A stretch of 64,000 bases of DNA from contig NZ_BMRX01000014.1 in assembly GCF_014648855.1 (NCBI RefSeq), forward strand, positions 124,001 through 188,000, given 5' to 3'. The notes under the pieces are model-generated. The model had not been told where the DNA came from and searched no databases. It worked only from the letters and a program-made list of their open reading frames with translations. A program made the translations under genes and the position numbers. The stretch comes from Streptomyces parvulus (GTDB lineage: Bacteria; Actinomycetota; Actinomycetes; Streptomycetales; Streptomycetaceae). Positions 34,586 through 43,788 of this stretch are shown here, piece after piece. Position 1 is the first letter of the stretch, and each line of letters starts with the position of its first letter.

Positions 34586-34619
34586 GTGTCTGTTCCTTGG
34601 AGTCTTCTGAACAGGACAC
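34586..34619 (-). promoter_or_regulatory. Two GACAC motifs (possible WhiA sites) upstream of ftsZ
   Basis: GACAC occurs on the minus strand at 34590-34586 and on the plus strand at 34615-34619. GACAC is the core motif of WhiA, which with WhiB activates ftsZ in sporulating Streptomyces. A 5-bp motif is weak evidence alone; its position supports it. Confidence 0.4.
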
Positions 34620-34645
34620 TAAGTCGACAAGTGGCGCACGTTCAA
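34617..34645 (-). promoter_or_regulatory. Candidate ftsZ promoter
   Basis: TTGAAC (34645-34640) and TTAGTG (34622-34617) on the minus strand, 17-bp spacer. S. coelicolor ftsZ has several promoters in this gap; which one this matches is not known. Confidence 0.4.
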
Positions 34646-34735
34646 CGAACACGCCGAACCTCCCGTTTTTCTTTTCACCCTATGTGATCAGCCGTAGCGC
34701 TGCCCAGTCAGGGTGCTGGCCTGCACGGATGCCCG

Positions 34736-35530
34736 TCAACTCGCCGATGACGCGGGGGCGGTGGGAACGCTTACGTCGAAGTGCCGTGCCTTGGAGGTCG
34801 CTTTCATCAGCGCGGTGAGCGCGCGGGCCTTGTCCGCGCCCTGTTCGCCGCTCCCCCACGCGACGGTCCGCTCGCGGCTCAACTCCAGCGAGATGTCGTC
34901 GTAGGAACGGACCTTGACGGCCCGTGTGTCCCGGGCGACCGCGCCCGGGAGGCGGCCGGCCACCCGTACCGCCTCCCGGATCAGGCGGTCCTCGTCGAAG
35001 CGGCGCAGGCTCGCCCCCGCGGAGCCGGACCGGGCGGGTTCCAATTCCAGTCTCGGCACGCCTTTCGGCGCGCGGGAAACCGTGGCGAATCGGACGCCCG
35101 CATCATCCACTTCCACGAATTTTCCGCCCTTTTGGACAAGCAGGACCGGAGTACGCTCCGTCACTTTCAGTCCGATTCCGTGCGGCCAGGAACGCTCCAC
35201 AGCGACCTCGTCGACGCGGGGCAGTTTCCGGCGCAGTCGCGCCTCGACCGCCTCGGTGTCGACGGACACCAGGGGGTCGCCGACGGGCACGTCGGCGGCC
35301 TCGCGCACCTGTGCGGCGGTGAGTACCCGAGTGCCGGAGACCGACACGTCCTCCACGCGGGTCCAGTTCGAGCCGTAGAGCACCCAGACGGTGCCGCCCG
35401 CGAGGAGCACGAGGGCGAGTGCCGTGATGATGATCGTACGGAGACGGGGCGGGCGGAACCTCCGTGTGCGGGGCGGGCCGGACGACTCCTGCTGGCGTTC
35501 CCCGCGCTCGGCGGTGGTCGGTCCGGCCAC
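34736..35530 (-). CDS. ftsQ: Cell division protein FtsQ
   Basis: A 264-aa bitopic membrane protein of the divisome. A basic cytoplasmic N-terminus (1-32) is followed by one membrane helix (about 33-52). The POTRA domain (about 57-125) is recognisable from VEDVSVSGTRVLTAAQVREAADVPVGDPLVSVD and ERSWPHGIGLKVTERTP, then comes the FtsQ beta domain. FtsQ bridges FtsL/DivIC to FtsW/FtsI. GTG at 35530 is preceded by GGAAGG at 8 nt and lies 22 bp after murG. Confidence 0.94.
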   Translation of the reverse strand: MAGPTTAERGERQQESSGPPRTRRFRPPRLRTIIITALALVLLAGGTVWVLYGSNWTRVEDVSVSGTRVLTAAQVREAADVPVGDPLVSVDTEAVEARLRRKLPRVDEVAVERSWPHGIGLKVTERTPVLLVQKGGKFVEVDDAGVRFATVSRAPKGVPRLELEPARSGSAGASLRRFDEDRLIREAVRVAGRLPGAVARDTRAVKVRSYDDISLELSRERTVAWGSGEQGADKARALTALMKATSKARHFDVSVPTAPASSAS

Positions 35531-35552
35531 GCTCCCTGCCTTCCGTCAGTCT

Positions 35553-36647
35553 CTAGCGGTGGGCACGGGCGGCGATCGCCTCGTACACCATGCCGACGAG
35601 GAGGTCGTCGGCGTCCCGGCGGCCGAACTCGGCGGCGGCGCGGGACATCTCGTACAGCCGGTGCGGGTCGGCGAGCACCGGCAGCACGTTCTGCTGGAGC
35701 CACTCCGGCGTCAGTTCCGCGTCGTCGACCAGCAGTCCGCCGCCCGCCTTGACCACCGGCTGGGCGTTGAGCCGCTGTTCGCCGTTGCCGATGGGCAGCG
35801 GGACGTAGGCGGCCGGCAGCCCGACGGCGGAGAGTTCGGCGACGGTCATCGCGCCCGCGCGGCAGAGCATCATGTCGGCGGCGGCGTACGCGAGGTCCAT
35901 CCGGTCCAGATAACTTACCGGGATGTACGGAGGCATCCCCGGCATCTGGTGGACCTGCGGCAGTTCGTTCTTGGGGCCGACCGCGTGCAGGATCTGGATG
36001 CCGGCCTGCTGGAGCCAGGGCGCGACCTGCTGGATGACCTCGTTGAGCCGGCGGGCGCCCTGCGAGCCGCCGGTGACCAGCAGCGTCGGCAGGTTGGGGT
36101 CGAGCCCGAACATCGCGCGGGCCTCGGGACGGGCGGCGGCCCGGTCCAGGGTGGCGATGGAGCGGCGCAGCGGGATGCCGATGTAGCGGGAGTTGCGCAG
36201 CTTGCTGTCGGGGGTGGAGACGGCGACCTGACTGGCGTAGCGCGAGCCGATCTTGTTGGCCAGGCCGGGGCGGGCGTTGGCCTCGTGCACGACGATCGGC
36301 ACGCCGAGCCGCTTGGCCGCGAGGTAGGCGGGCAGCGCCACGTAACCGCCGAAGCCGGCCACGGCGTCCGCCTTGGTGCGCTCCAGGATCTGCTCGGTGG
36401 CCTTGATGGTCCCGCGCAGCCGGCCCGGGACGGTGATCAGCTCCGGGGTGGGCTTGCGGGGCAGCGGTACGGCCGGGATCAGCGCCAGTTCGTACCCGCG
36501 CTCGGGTACCAGGCGGGTCTCGAGGCCGCGTTCCGTGCCCAGGGCCGTGATCCCCACGGTCGGATCCTGCCTGCGCAGGGCGTCCGCGAGGGCGAGCGCG
36601 GGCTCGATGTGGCCCGCGGTTCCTCCGCCGGCGAGTACGACATGCAC
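35553..36647 (-). CDS. murG: UDP-GlcNAc:undecaprenyl-PP-MurNAc-pentapeptide GlcNAc transferase
   Basis: MurG (364 aa, GT28) adds GlcNAc to lipid I, giving lipid II on the inner face of the membrane. The N-terminal Gly-rich loop GGGTAGHIEP (7-16) binds the lipid diphosphate side. The C-domain has LLVTGGSQGARRLNE and MLCRAGAMTVAELSAVGLPAAYVPLPIG, which bind UDP-GlcNAc. Length is normal for the family. The ATG at 36647 lies 6 bp after the ftsW stop. Confidence 0.97.
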   Translation of the reverse strand: MHVVLAGGGTAGHIEPALALADALRRQDPTVGITALGTERGLETRLVPERGYELALIPAVPLPRKPTPELITVPGRLRGTIKATEQILERTKADAVAGFGGYVALPAYLAAKRLGVPIVVHEANARPGLANKIGSRYASQVAVSTPDSKLRNSRYIGIPLRRSIATLDRAAARPEARAMFGLDPNLPTLLVTGGSQGARRLNEVIQQVAPWLQQAGIQILHAVGPKNELPQVHQMPGMPPYIPVSYLDRMDLAYAAADMMLCRAGAMTVAELSAVGLPAAYVPLPIGNGEQRLNAQPVVKAGGGLLVDDAELTPEWLQQNVLPVLADPHRLYEMSRAAAEFGRRDADDLLVGMVYEAIAARAHR

Positions 36648-36653
36648 CGAAAT

Positions 36654-38024
36654 TCACCGCTCTCCGGACGAGCGCGCCGCCGAGGCACGCCGTCGCATCG
36701 TGTTCCAACTCCGGGGGCCCCGCTTGGTTCCGGGACCCCTGGCCCCCCGCTTTCTACCAAAGCGAGGTTGCCGCAGCGCAAGCGCCGCCCGCGCACCGGG
36801 TTCGTCACGCGCGAAGGCGATCAGCAGACCGATGGCGAACATGGTCGGCAGCAGGGCGGAACCGCCGTAGGAGAACAGCGGGAGCGGGACACCGGCGATC
36901 GGCAGCAGCCCGAGGACCGCACCGATGTTGATCACGGCCTGGGCCGTGATCCAGGTGGTCACGCCTCCCGCGGCATACCTCACGAACGGGTCCTCCGTGC
37001 GTCCGGCCACGCGGATACCCGCATAGCCTAGAGCCGCGAAGAGGGCGAGTACCGACAGCGTCCCCGCCAGGCCCAGTTCCTCACCGGTGACGGCGAAGAT
37101 GAAGTCGGTGTGCGCTTCGGGGAGTTGGCCCCATTTCTCCACACTGGCACCGAGCCCGGAGCCGAACAGCCCGCCGGATGCGAGGGCGTAGATGCCGTGC
37201 ACGGCCTGCCAGCAGGCGTCGCCCGGACCGGGGTCGGTGGCGCCGAGGCAGCCCAGCCGCGCCATGCGGTTGGGGCTGGTCTTGATGAGGATGAAACCGA
37301 GCAGCGCGGCGACCGATAGCACCCCTGCGAAGAGCCGGGTGGGCGCACCGGCCAGCCAGAGCAGGCCGAACAGGATCGCCGTGAGGATGATCGCGGTGCC
37401 CATGTCGCCGCCGATCATGATCAGCCCGAGCAGCATGAACGCGGCCGGCACCAGCGGCACCAGCATGTGCTTCCACTGGGTGAGCAGCTTCCTTTCCTGC
37501 TTGCGGGCCAGCAGGTCCGCGCCCCACAGCACCAGGGCCAGCTTGCCGAACTCGCTGGGCTGGATCTGGAAGGAGCCGCCGAGCGAGATCCAGTTCTGGT
37601 TGCCGTTGACCGCGACTCCTATCCCCGGCACCTGCACCAGGATCATCAGGAAGACGGCGCCGGCGAGGATCGGGTAGGCGAGCGCGCGGTGCAGCTTCAC
37701 CGGCATCCGCATGGCGGCCACGAGCAGTCCGGCGCCGATCAGGGCGGCCAGGGCCTGCTTGCGGAAGAAGTAGGAGCCGGGCAGCGACAGCTGGAGCGCG
37801 GTGATCTGGGAGGCCGAGTAGACCATCACCAGGCCGAGCACGGTGATCAGCGCACTGCCGCCGAAGATCAGGTAGTAGGCGGTCAGCGGCCGGTCCCAGG
37901 CGCGGCGCAGGCGCAGGTAGAGGCGGAGCACCGGGTTCTCGTGCCGCGGTCCCGGCGCCGGGGGTCGTCCCGCGGCCCGCTGCACGGGCGGGCGTCCGGT
38001 ACGGCTCTGGGGACTACCGGGCAT
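36654..38024 (-). CDS. ftsW: SEDS peptidoglycan glycosyltransferase FtsW
   Basis: A 456-aa ten-helix SEDS protein that polymerises lipid II at septa with FtsI. Typical sequences are VMVYSASQITA, NGNQNWISLGGSFQIQPSEFGKLALVLW, GDMGTAIILTAI, EAHTDFIFAVTGEELGL and LPLFSYGGSALL. Basic cytoplasmic N- and C-termini (about 45 residues each) flank the core, the C-terminal one ending RRRASAARSSGER. ATG at 38024 follows GGAGG. A short gap of 77 bp separates it from murD upstream, the longest gap in this part of the cluster. Confidence 0.96.
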   Translation of the reverse strand: MPGSPQSRTGRPPVQRAAGRPPAPGPRHENPVLRLYLRLRRAWDRPLTAYYLIFGGSALITVLGLVMVYSASQITALQLSLPGSYFFRKQALAALIGAGLLVAAMRMPVKLHRALAYPILAGAVFLMILVQVPGIGVAVNGNQNWISLGGSFQIQPSEFGKLALVLWGADLLARKQERKLLTQWKHMLVPLVPAAFMLLGLIMIGGDMGTAIILTAILFGLLWLAGAPTRLFAGVLSVAALLGFILIKTSPNRMARLGCLGATDPGPGDACWQAVHGIYALASGGLFGSGLGASVEKWGQLPEAHTDFIFAVTGEELGLAGTLSVLALFAALGYAGIRVAGRTEDPFVRYAAGGVTTWITAQAVINIGAVLGLLPIAGVPLPLFSYGGSALLPTMFAIGLLIAFARDEPGARAALALRQPRFGRKRGARGPGTKRGPRSWNTMRRRASAARSSGER

Positions 38025-38101
38025 CGCTGCCTCCGCTGTACGTCGGCATGGACCGTCCCACGCGTCCTCCCCGAGTTCGCCCGGCGCGGGAGGCTGCCGG
38101 G

Positions 38102-39532
38102 TCAGGCGCCGAGTTCGCGAACGGCCTGTGCGAACGCGTCGCCGCGCTTGTTGTAGTTGGTGAACATGTCCATGGAGGCACAGGCCGGGGCCAGCAGGAC
38201 CGTATCGCCGGGCCGGGCGAGTCGCTGGGCTTCCTGGACGGCCTGGAGCATCGCACCAGTGTCGGTCCGGTCGAGGTCGACCACGGGTACTTCGGGGGCG
38301 TGTCGCGCCAGGGCTTCGCGGATCAGGGCGCGGTCGGCGCCGATCAGCACGGCACCGCGCAGCCGCTTCGCCGCGCCCGCGACCAGTTCGTCGAAGGTCG
38401 CGCCCTTGGCCAGCCCGCCGGCGATCCACACGATCGACTCGTACGCCGCCAAGGAGGCTTCGGTGGCATGGGTGTTGGTGGCCTTGGAGTCGTCCACGTA
38501 GGCGACCCCGTCGACGTCGGCGACGTGCGCGATGCGGTGGGCGTCGGGCGTGAAGGCGCGCAGCCCGTCGCGTACGGCCGCCGCGGAGACGCCGAAGGAG
38601 CGGGCGAGGGCGGCGGCGGCCAGGGCGTTGGCGATGTTGTGCGGGGCGGGCGGGTTGACGTCGGAGACCTCGGCCAGTTCCTGGGCGTTCCTGTGCCGGT
38701 CCTCGACGAAGGCGCGGTCGACCAGGAGGCCTTCCACCACGCCGAGTTGGGAGGGCGCCGGCGAGCCGAGGGTGAAGCCGACGGCCCGGCAACCCTCCTC
38801 GACGTCGGCCGCGCGGACCAGGTCCTCGGTCGCCTTGTCGGCGACGTTGTAGACGCAGGCGACGCGGTTGCCCTCGTAGATCCGGCCCTTGTCGGCGGCG
38901 TAGGCCTCCATGGAGCCGTGCCAGTCGAGGTGGTCGGGGGCGAGGTTGAGGACGGCGGCCGAGTGGGCGCGCAGGGAGGGGGCCCAGTGGAGCTGGTAGC
39001 TGGACAGCTCCACGGCCAGGACGTCGTACTCCTCGTCGCCGGTGACCGCGTCCAGCAGGGAGACGCCGATGTTGCCGACGGCGGCGGTGCGCAGACCGGC
39101 CGCCCGCAGGATCGACGCCAGCATCTGGACGGTGGTGGTCTTGCCGTTGGTGCCGGTGACCGCGAGCCAGGGCGCCGCCTTCCGGCCGTCCCGGTCACGC
39201 AGCCGCCAGGCGAGTTCGACGTCGCCCCAGACCGGGACGCCGGCCTCGTGGGCCGCGGTGAACAGCGGCTTGTCGGGCTTCCAGCCGGGTGCGGTGACGA
39301 TCAGTTCGGTGCCCTCGGGCAGTGTCGCCCCGTCGCCGAGGCGCACGGTGACGCCGAGCGTCTCCAGCTCCGCGGCCTGCGTGCGGGCGCGCTCGTCGTC
39401 GCCGTCGTTGACGACGGTGACGCGCGCGCCGAGCCCGTGCAGGACCTTGGCGGCCGGGACGCCGGAGACGCCGAGGCCGGCGACGGTGACGTGCTTGCCC
39501 CGGAAGTCGAAGGGCGCCGAGGAGTCGGTCAC
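38102..39532 (-). CDS. murD: UDP-MurNAc-L-alanine:D-glutamate ligase
   Basis: MurD (476 aa) adds D-Glu to UDP-MurNAc-L-Ala. It has an N-terminal Rossmann domain (VTVAGLGVSGVPAAKVL), the ATP loop GTNGKTT (127-133), LNLAPDHLDWHGSMEAYAA, and the C-terminal ligase domain (YVDDSKATNTHATEASL). I choose the GTG at 39532, which overlaps the mraY stop as GTGA like other junctions in the cluster. An ATG at 39547 would add five residues and overlap mraY by 19 bp. Neither has a strong Shine-Dalgarno. Confidence 0.94.
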   Translation of the reverse strand: MTDSSAPFDFRGKHVTVAGLGVSGVPAAKVLHGLGARVTVVNDGDDERARTQAAELETLGVTVRLGDGATLPEGTELIVTAPGWKPDKPLFTAAHEAGVPVWGDVELAWRLRDRDGRKAAPWLAVTGTNGKTTTVQMLASILRAAGLRTAAVGNIGVSLLDAVTGDEEYDVLAVELSSYQLHWAPSLRAHSAAVLNLAPDHLDWHGSMEAYAADKGRIYEGNRVACVYNVADKATEDLVRAADVEEGCRAVGFTLGSPAPSQLGVVEGLLVDRAFVEDRHRNAQELAEVSDVNPPAPHNIANALAAAALARSFGVSAAAVRDGLRAFTPDAHRIAHVADVDGVAYVDDSKATNTHATEASLAAYESIVWIAGGLAKGATFDELVAGAAKRLRGAVLIGADRALIREALARHAPEVPVVDLDRTDTGAMLQAVQEAQRLARPGDTVLLAPACASMDMFTNYNKRGDAFAQAVRELGA

Positions 39533-40623
39533 TTGTCCGCTGCCCATCCCGCGTAGAAGAGGCCCAGTCCGACGATCACACAGATGCCCTGGATGATCCA
39601 GAAACGGACCACGACAAGGACCTCGGACCAGCCTTTGAGTTCGAAGTGGTGCTGGAGTGGCGCCATCCGGAAGACCCGCTTGCCGGTCAGGCGGAAGGAG
39701 CCGACCTGGATGACCACCGACATGGTGATCAGGACGAACAGGCCGCCCAGGATGGCCATCAGCAGCTCGGTGCGCGAGCAGATCGCCAGACCCGCGAGCA
39801 CACCGCCGAGCGCGAGCGAACCGGTGTCGCCCATGAAGATCTTGGCCGGCGAGGTGTTCCACCACAGGAAGCCGAGGCAGGCGCCCATCAGCGCGGACGC
39901 GACCACGGCGAGGTCGAGGGGGTCTCTCACCTCGTAGCAGGCGCCCGGGTTGGTCAGGGTCAGCGCGTTGGCGCAGGACTCCTGGAACTGCCAGACGCCG
40001 ATGAAGGTGTAGGCGCCGAAGACCAGGACGGAGGCGCCGGTGGCGAGACCGTCCAGGCCGTCGGTCAGGTTCACGCCGTTCGACATCGCGAGGATCATGA
40101 ACAGCGCCCAGATGACGAACAGCACCGGGCCGATCGACCAGCCGAAGTCGGTGATGAACGACAGCTTGGTCGAGGCCGGGGTGTTGCCGCGGTTGTCCGC
40201 GAACTGCAGCGAGAGCACGGCGAAGCCGATGCCGACGATCAGCTGGCCGGCCATCTTCGCCTTGGCCCGCAGGCCCAGCGACCGCCTCTTGACGATCTTG
40301 ATGTAGTCGTCGAGGAAGCCGACCAGGCCCATGCCCACCATCAGACCGAGCACCAGCAGGCCCGAGAAGGTCGGGCCCGCGTCGGTGTCGGGGTCCAGGT
40401 AGCTGGTGATCACCTTCGCCAGGAAGTAGGCGGCGACCGTGGCGAAGATGAAGGCGATACCGCCCATGGTCGGCGTACCGCGCTTGCTGGCGTGCTCGCG
40501 CGGTCCGTCGTCGCGGATGTACTGGCCGTAGCCCTTGCGGGCCAGCAGCTTGATCAGCAGCGGGGTGCCGACCAGCGTCAGGAAGAGCCCGATGACGCCC
40601 GCGAACAGGATCTGCTTCATCAT
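39529..40623 (-). CDS. mraY: Phospho-N-acetylmuramoyl-pentapeptide transferase
   Basis: MraY (364 aa, about ten helices) transfers phospho-MurNAc-pentapeptide to undecaprenyl phosphate, making lipid I. Catalytic and Mg2+ residues are in GFLDDYIKIVKRR (Asp105-Asp106), NLTDGLDGLATG and FMGDTGSLALGG. The nucleotide-binding C-terminal MAPLQHHFELKGW motif is intact. Tandem ATG codons occur at 40623 and 40620; the first overlaps the murF stop as ATGA. GAGG is 10 nt upstream. Confidence 0.97.
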   Translation of the reverse strand: MMKQILFAGVIGLFLTLVGTPLLIKLLARKGYGQYIRDDGPREHASKRGTPTMGGIAFIFATVAAYFLAKVITSYLDPDTDAGPTFSGLLVLGLMVGMGLVGFLDDYIKIVKRRSLGLRAKAKMAGQLIVGIGFAVLSLQFADNRGNTPASTKLSFITDFGWSIGPVLFVIWALFMILAMSNGVNLTDGLDGLATGASVLVFGAYTFIGVWQFQESCANALTLTNPGACYEVRDPLDLAVVASALMGACLGFLWWNTSPAKIFMGDTGSLALGGVLAGLAICSRTELLMAILGGLFVLITMSVVIQVGSFRLTGKRVFRMAPLQHHFELKGWSEVLVVVRFWIIQGICVIVGLGLFYAGWAADK

Positions 40624-42035
40624 CGGGCGGCAACCTCACCCTCGGTGCCGGTCTCCAGGAGCGCCGTGGCGACGCTCTCCAGACCCACCGAACGGGACGC
40701 CTTCACGAGCACGACGTCCCCCGGGCGCAACTCGCTGCGCAACAGGTCGACCGCCGCCTGTGCGTCGGACACGTGCACCGACTCCTCACCCCACGAACCC
40801 TCGTTATATGCGCCCAGTTGCAGCCATTGGGCTTCCCTGCCCCCGACCGCGACGAGCTTGCTGACGTTGAGCCGGACGGCGAGCCGTCCGACCGCGTCGT
40901 GCTCGGCGAGCGCCTCGTCCCCGAGCTCGGCCATCTTGCCGAGCACCGCCCACGTGCGACGTCCCTTGCCCATGGCCACCAGCGCGCGCAGCGCGGCTTT
41001 CATCGACTCGGGGTTCGCGTTGTAGGCGTCGTTGACGACCGTCACGCCGTCCGGGCGCTCGGTGACCTCCATCCGCCAGCGGGAGAGGGAGCCCGCTTCG
41101 GAGAGCGCGGTGGCGATCTCGTCTGCGGACATGCCCAACTCGTGGGCGACGGCGGCCGCGGCGAGCGCGTTCGACACGTGGTGCTCACCGTACAGGCGCA
41201 TGGTCACATCGCTTGCACCGGAGGGTGTGTGAAGCCTGAACGAGGGTTGTCCGGTGTCCGTGAGTCGCACGTTCTCGGCGCGAACGTCCGCTTCGTCGGA
41301 CTCTCCGAAAAGGAGCACCTTCGCCTTCGTCCGGGACGCCATGGCCCGTACGAGGGTGTCGTCCGCGTTGAGGATCGCGGTGCCGCCCTCCTCGGCCGGC
41401 GGCAGCGCCTCGACGAGTTCGCCCTTGGCCTGGGCGATCTGCTCCCGGCCGCCGAACTCGCCGATGTGCGCGGAGCCGACGTTGAGGACGAGACCGACCT
41501 TCGGCGGGGTCAGCTCGCAGAGGTACCGGATGTGGCCGATGCCGCGGGCGCCCATCTCCAGGACGAGGAAGCGCGTCTCCTCGGTGGCGGTGAGCGCGGT
41601 GAGCGGCAGCCCGATCTCGTTGTTCAGGGAGCCGGGCGTGAAGACCGTCGGCGCCTTGCGGCGCAGCACCTGGGCGATGAGGTCCTTGGTGCTGGTCTTG
41701 CCGGCGGACCCGGTGAGGGCGACGAGCGTGGTGCCGAGGCGGTGCACGACGTGCCGGGCGAGGGCGCCGAGGGCGGCCTGGACGTCGTCCACGACGATCG
41801 CGGGCACGCCGACGGGGCGGGAGCCGAGCACGGCCACCGCCCCCGACTCGACGACCGCGGCGGCGAAGTCGTGGCCGTCCACCCGCTCGCCGACGAAGGC
41901 GACGAAGAGGCTGCCCGGTCCCGCTTCCCGGGAATCCCGGACAACGGGGCCGGTGACCTGCGCGGACGCGTCCGGTATGTCGTGCATCCGCCCGCCGACG
42001 ACTTCTGCGATCTCGGCGAGAGAGAGGGTGATCAC
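40620..42035 (-). CDS. murF: UDP-MurNAc-tripeptide:D-alanyl-D-alanine ligase
   Basis: MurF (471 aa) adds D-Ala-D-Ala to the stem tripeptide. It has the ATP loop GSAGKTST (109-116), LEMGARGIGHI, NVGSAHIGEFG and NDAYNANPESMKAALRAL, all typical of MurF. Length is normal. GTG at 42035 lies 37 bp after murE. The stop overlaps mraY by 4 bp. Confidence 0.96.
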   Translation of the reverse strand: MITLSLAEIAEVVGGRMHDIPDASAQVTGPVVRDSREAGPGSLFVAFVGERVDGHDFAAAVVESGAVAVLGSRPVGVPAIVVDDVQAALGALARHVVHRLGTTLVALTGSAGKTSTKDLIAQVLRRKAPTVFTPGSLNNEIGLPLTALTATEETRFLVLEMGARGIGHIRYLCELTPPKVGLVLNVGSAHIGEFGGREQIAQAKGELVEALPPAEEGGTAILNADDTLVRAMASRTKAKVLLFGESDEADVRAENVRLTDTGQPSFRLHTPSGASDVTMRLYGEHHVSNALAAAAVAHELGMSADEIATALSEAGSLSRWRMEVTERPDGVTVVNDAYNANPESMKAALRALVAMGKGRRTWAVLGKMAELGDEALAEHDAVGRLAVRLNVSKLVAVGGREAQWLQLGAYNEGSWGEESVHVSDAQAAVDLLRSELRPGDVVLVKASRSVGLESVATALLETGTEGEVAAR

Positions 42036-42072
42036 AAGTTCGTCCCCTGGATCATCTGGGTCATTCGGGATC

Positions 42073-43728
42073 TCATCCCTGGGTCTTCTTGATGGCTTCG
42101 CGCAGCACCTGGCGGTCGTCGAAGGGACGGACCACCCCGGCGATGTCCTGGCCCTGCTCGTGGCCCTTGCCGGCCACCAGCACCGTGTCGCCGGGCTCGG
42201 CCCGGGCGACGGCGGCGGCGATGGCGGCGGCCCGGTCCTCGAAGACCTGGACCTCGCCGCGCTCGTGCGCGGGCACGGAGGCCGCGCCCTGGAGCATGGT
42301 GGCGAGGATCGCGAGGGGGTCCTCGGAGCGGGGGTTGTCGGAGGTCAGTACGGCCGTGTCGGCGAACCGCGCCACGGCGGCCCCCATCGGCTCGCGCTTG
42401 GTGGTGTCCCGGTCGCCGCCGCAGCCGAGGACGGCGTGCAGCTTGCCCTCGGTCACCTTGCGCAGGGCACGCAGGACCGACTCGACGGCGTCGGTCTTGT
42501 GGGCGTAGTCGACCACCGCGAAGTACGGCTGGCCCTCGTCCACGCGCTCCAGGCGGCCCGGCACGCCCGGCACCGCGGCGACGCCGTCGGCGGCCTCCTG
42601 CGGGTCCAGGCCGGCGGCGGCCAGGGCGACGATCGCGGCGAGGGTGTTCGCCACGTTGAAGGGTCCGGCCAGCGGCGACTTGGCGGCGATCCGCTCGCCC
42701 TTCGGACCGAGCACGGTGAAGGTCGAGTCCAGCGGACCGACCTCGACGCCGTCGGCGCGCCAGTCGGCGTCGGGGTGGCCCTCGGCGGAGTAGGTGACGA
42801 CCGGGACGGTGGCCTCGTTGGCGAGGCGGCGCCCGTACTCGTCGTCCACGTTGACCACGCCCAGCTTGCTGCGCTTCGGCGTGAACAGCTGCGCCTTGGC
42901 CTGGAAGTAGTCCTCCATCCCGGAGTGGAACTCCATGTGCTCCGGGCTGAGGTTGGTGAAGACCGCGATGTCGAAGACGCAGGCGTCGACGCGGCCGAGC
43001 ACCAGGGCGTGGCTGGAGACCTCCATGGCGACCGCCTCGGTACCCCGCTCGCGCATCACCGCGAACAGGGCCTGGAGGTCGGTGGCCTCCGGCGTGGTCC
43101 GCTCGGACTTGATGCGCTCGTCGCCGATGCGCATCTCGACCGTGCCGATGAGGCCGGTGGACTTCGCGGTGCGCAGACCGCCCTCGACCAGGTAGGCGGT
43201 GGTGGTCTTGCCGGAGGTGCCGGTGATGCCGATCTGGAGCAGGTCCCGGCCGGGGTGGCCGTAGATCGTGGCCGCCAGCTCGCCCATCCGCGCCCGCGGG
43301 TCGTCGACGACGAGCGCGGGCAGGCCGGCGGCGGCGACGCGTTCGGCGCCGGACGGGTCGGTCAGCACGGCGACCGCGCCGAGGCCCTCGGCCTGGGTGG
43401 CGAAGTCGGCCCCGTGGAGGCGGGCGCCGGGCAGGGCGGCGTACAGGTCACCGGGGCGGACGGCACGGGAGTCGTGGGTGATGCCCGTGACCCCCGCGGT
43501 GCTGTCGGGCGCGGTGACACCCAGCTGATCGGCGAGTTCCGCGAGGGGTGTGGCGGAGATCCGCACCGGCCGGGGCGGTCCCGGGTATGTCACGGGGTGG
43601 CCCTTCTGGGTGGTTTGGGACTGATCAGGGTGTGGCACGGCGGTGAGCGTACCGGGCGTACCGGCTTCCGGGCGAAGTGAGGGCTCGGGGGTGCTCTGGT
43701 TCCCGGGGTCGGGGGTGATCGTCGTCAC
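42073..43728 (-). CDS. murE: UDP-MurNAc-dipeptide:diaminopimelate ligase
   Basis: MurE (551 aa) adds diaminopimelate to UDP-MurNAc-L-Ala-D-Glu. It has the ATP loop GTSGKTT (170-176), TNLSPEHMEFHSGMEDYF, VDYAHKTDAVESVLRAL and DNPRSEDP (464-471); the DNPR motif selects diaminopimelate over lysine, and Streptomyces uses the LL-isomer. GTG at 43728 follows AGGA by 7-8 nt, giving a Pro/Thr-rich extension of about 50 residues. An in-frame GTG at 43593 has AAGGG upstream and would give a family-length N-terminus, so the start is uncertain. Confidence 0.94.
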   Translation of the reverse strand: MTTITPDPGNQSTPEPSLRPEAGTPGTLTAVPHPDQSQTTQKGHPVTYPGPPRPVRISATPLAELADQLGVTAPDSTAGVTGITHDSRAVRPGDLYAALPGARLHGADFATQAEGLGAVAVLTDPSGAERVAAAGLPALVVDDPRARMGELAATIYGHPGRDLLQIGITGTSGKTTTAYLVEGGLRTAKSTGLIGTVEMRIGDERIKSERTTPEATDLQALFAVMRERGTEAVAMEVSSHALVLGRVDACVFDIAVFTNLSPEHMEFHSGMEDYFQAKAQLFTPKRSKLGVVNVDDEYGRRLANEATVPVVTYSAEGHPDADWRADGVEVGPLDSTFTVLGPKGERIAAKSPLAGPFNVANTLAAIVALAAAGLDPQEAADGVAAVPGVPGRLERVDEGQPYFAVVDYAHKTDAVESVLRALRKVTEGKLHAVLGCGGDRDTTKREPMGAAVARFADTAVLTSDNPRSEDPLAILATMLQGAASVPAHERGEVQVFEDRAAAIAAAVARAEPGDTVLVAGKGHEQGQDIAGVVRPFDDRQVLREAIKKTQG

Positions 43729-43741
43729 GGGTGGTTCCTGG

Positions 43742-43776
43742 TGGCTCGGTACTGAATCGGCGCTGGCTCGGTACTG
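43742..43776. repeat. 13-bp direct repeat, 22-bp period, between ftsI and murE
   Basis: TGGCTCGGTACTG at 43742-43754 and 43764-43776, exact copies 22 bp apart, filling most of the 60-bp gap. Two helical turns of spacing would place both copies on the same DNA face. Confidence 0.75.
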
Positions 43777-43788
43777 GCCCGGTGGGGG

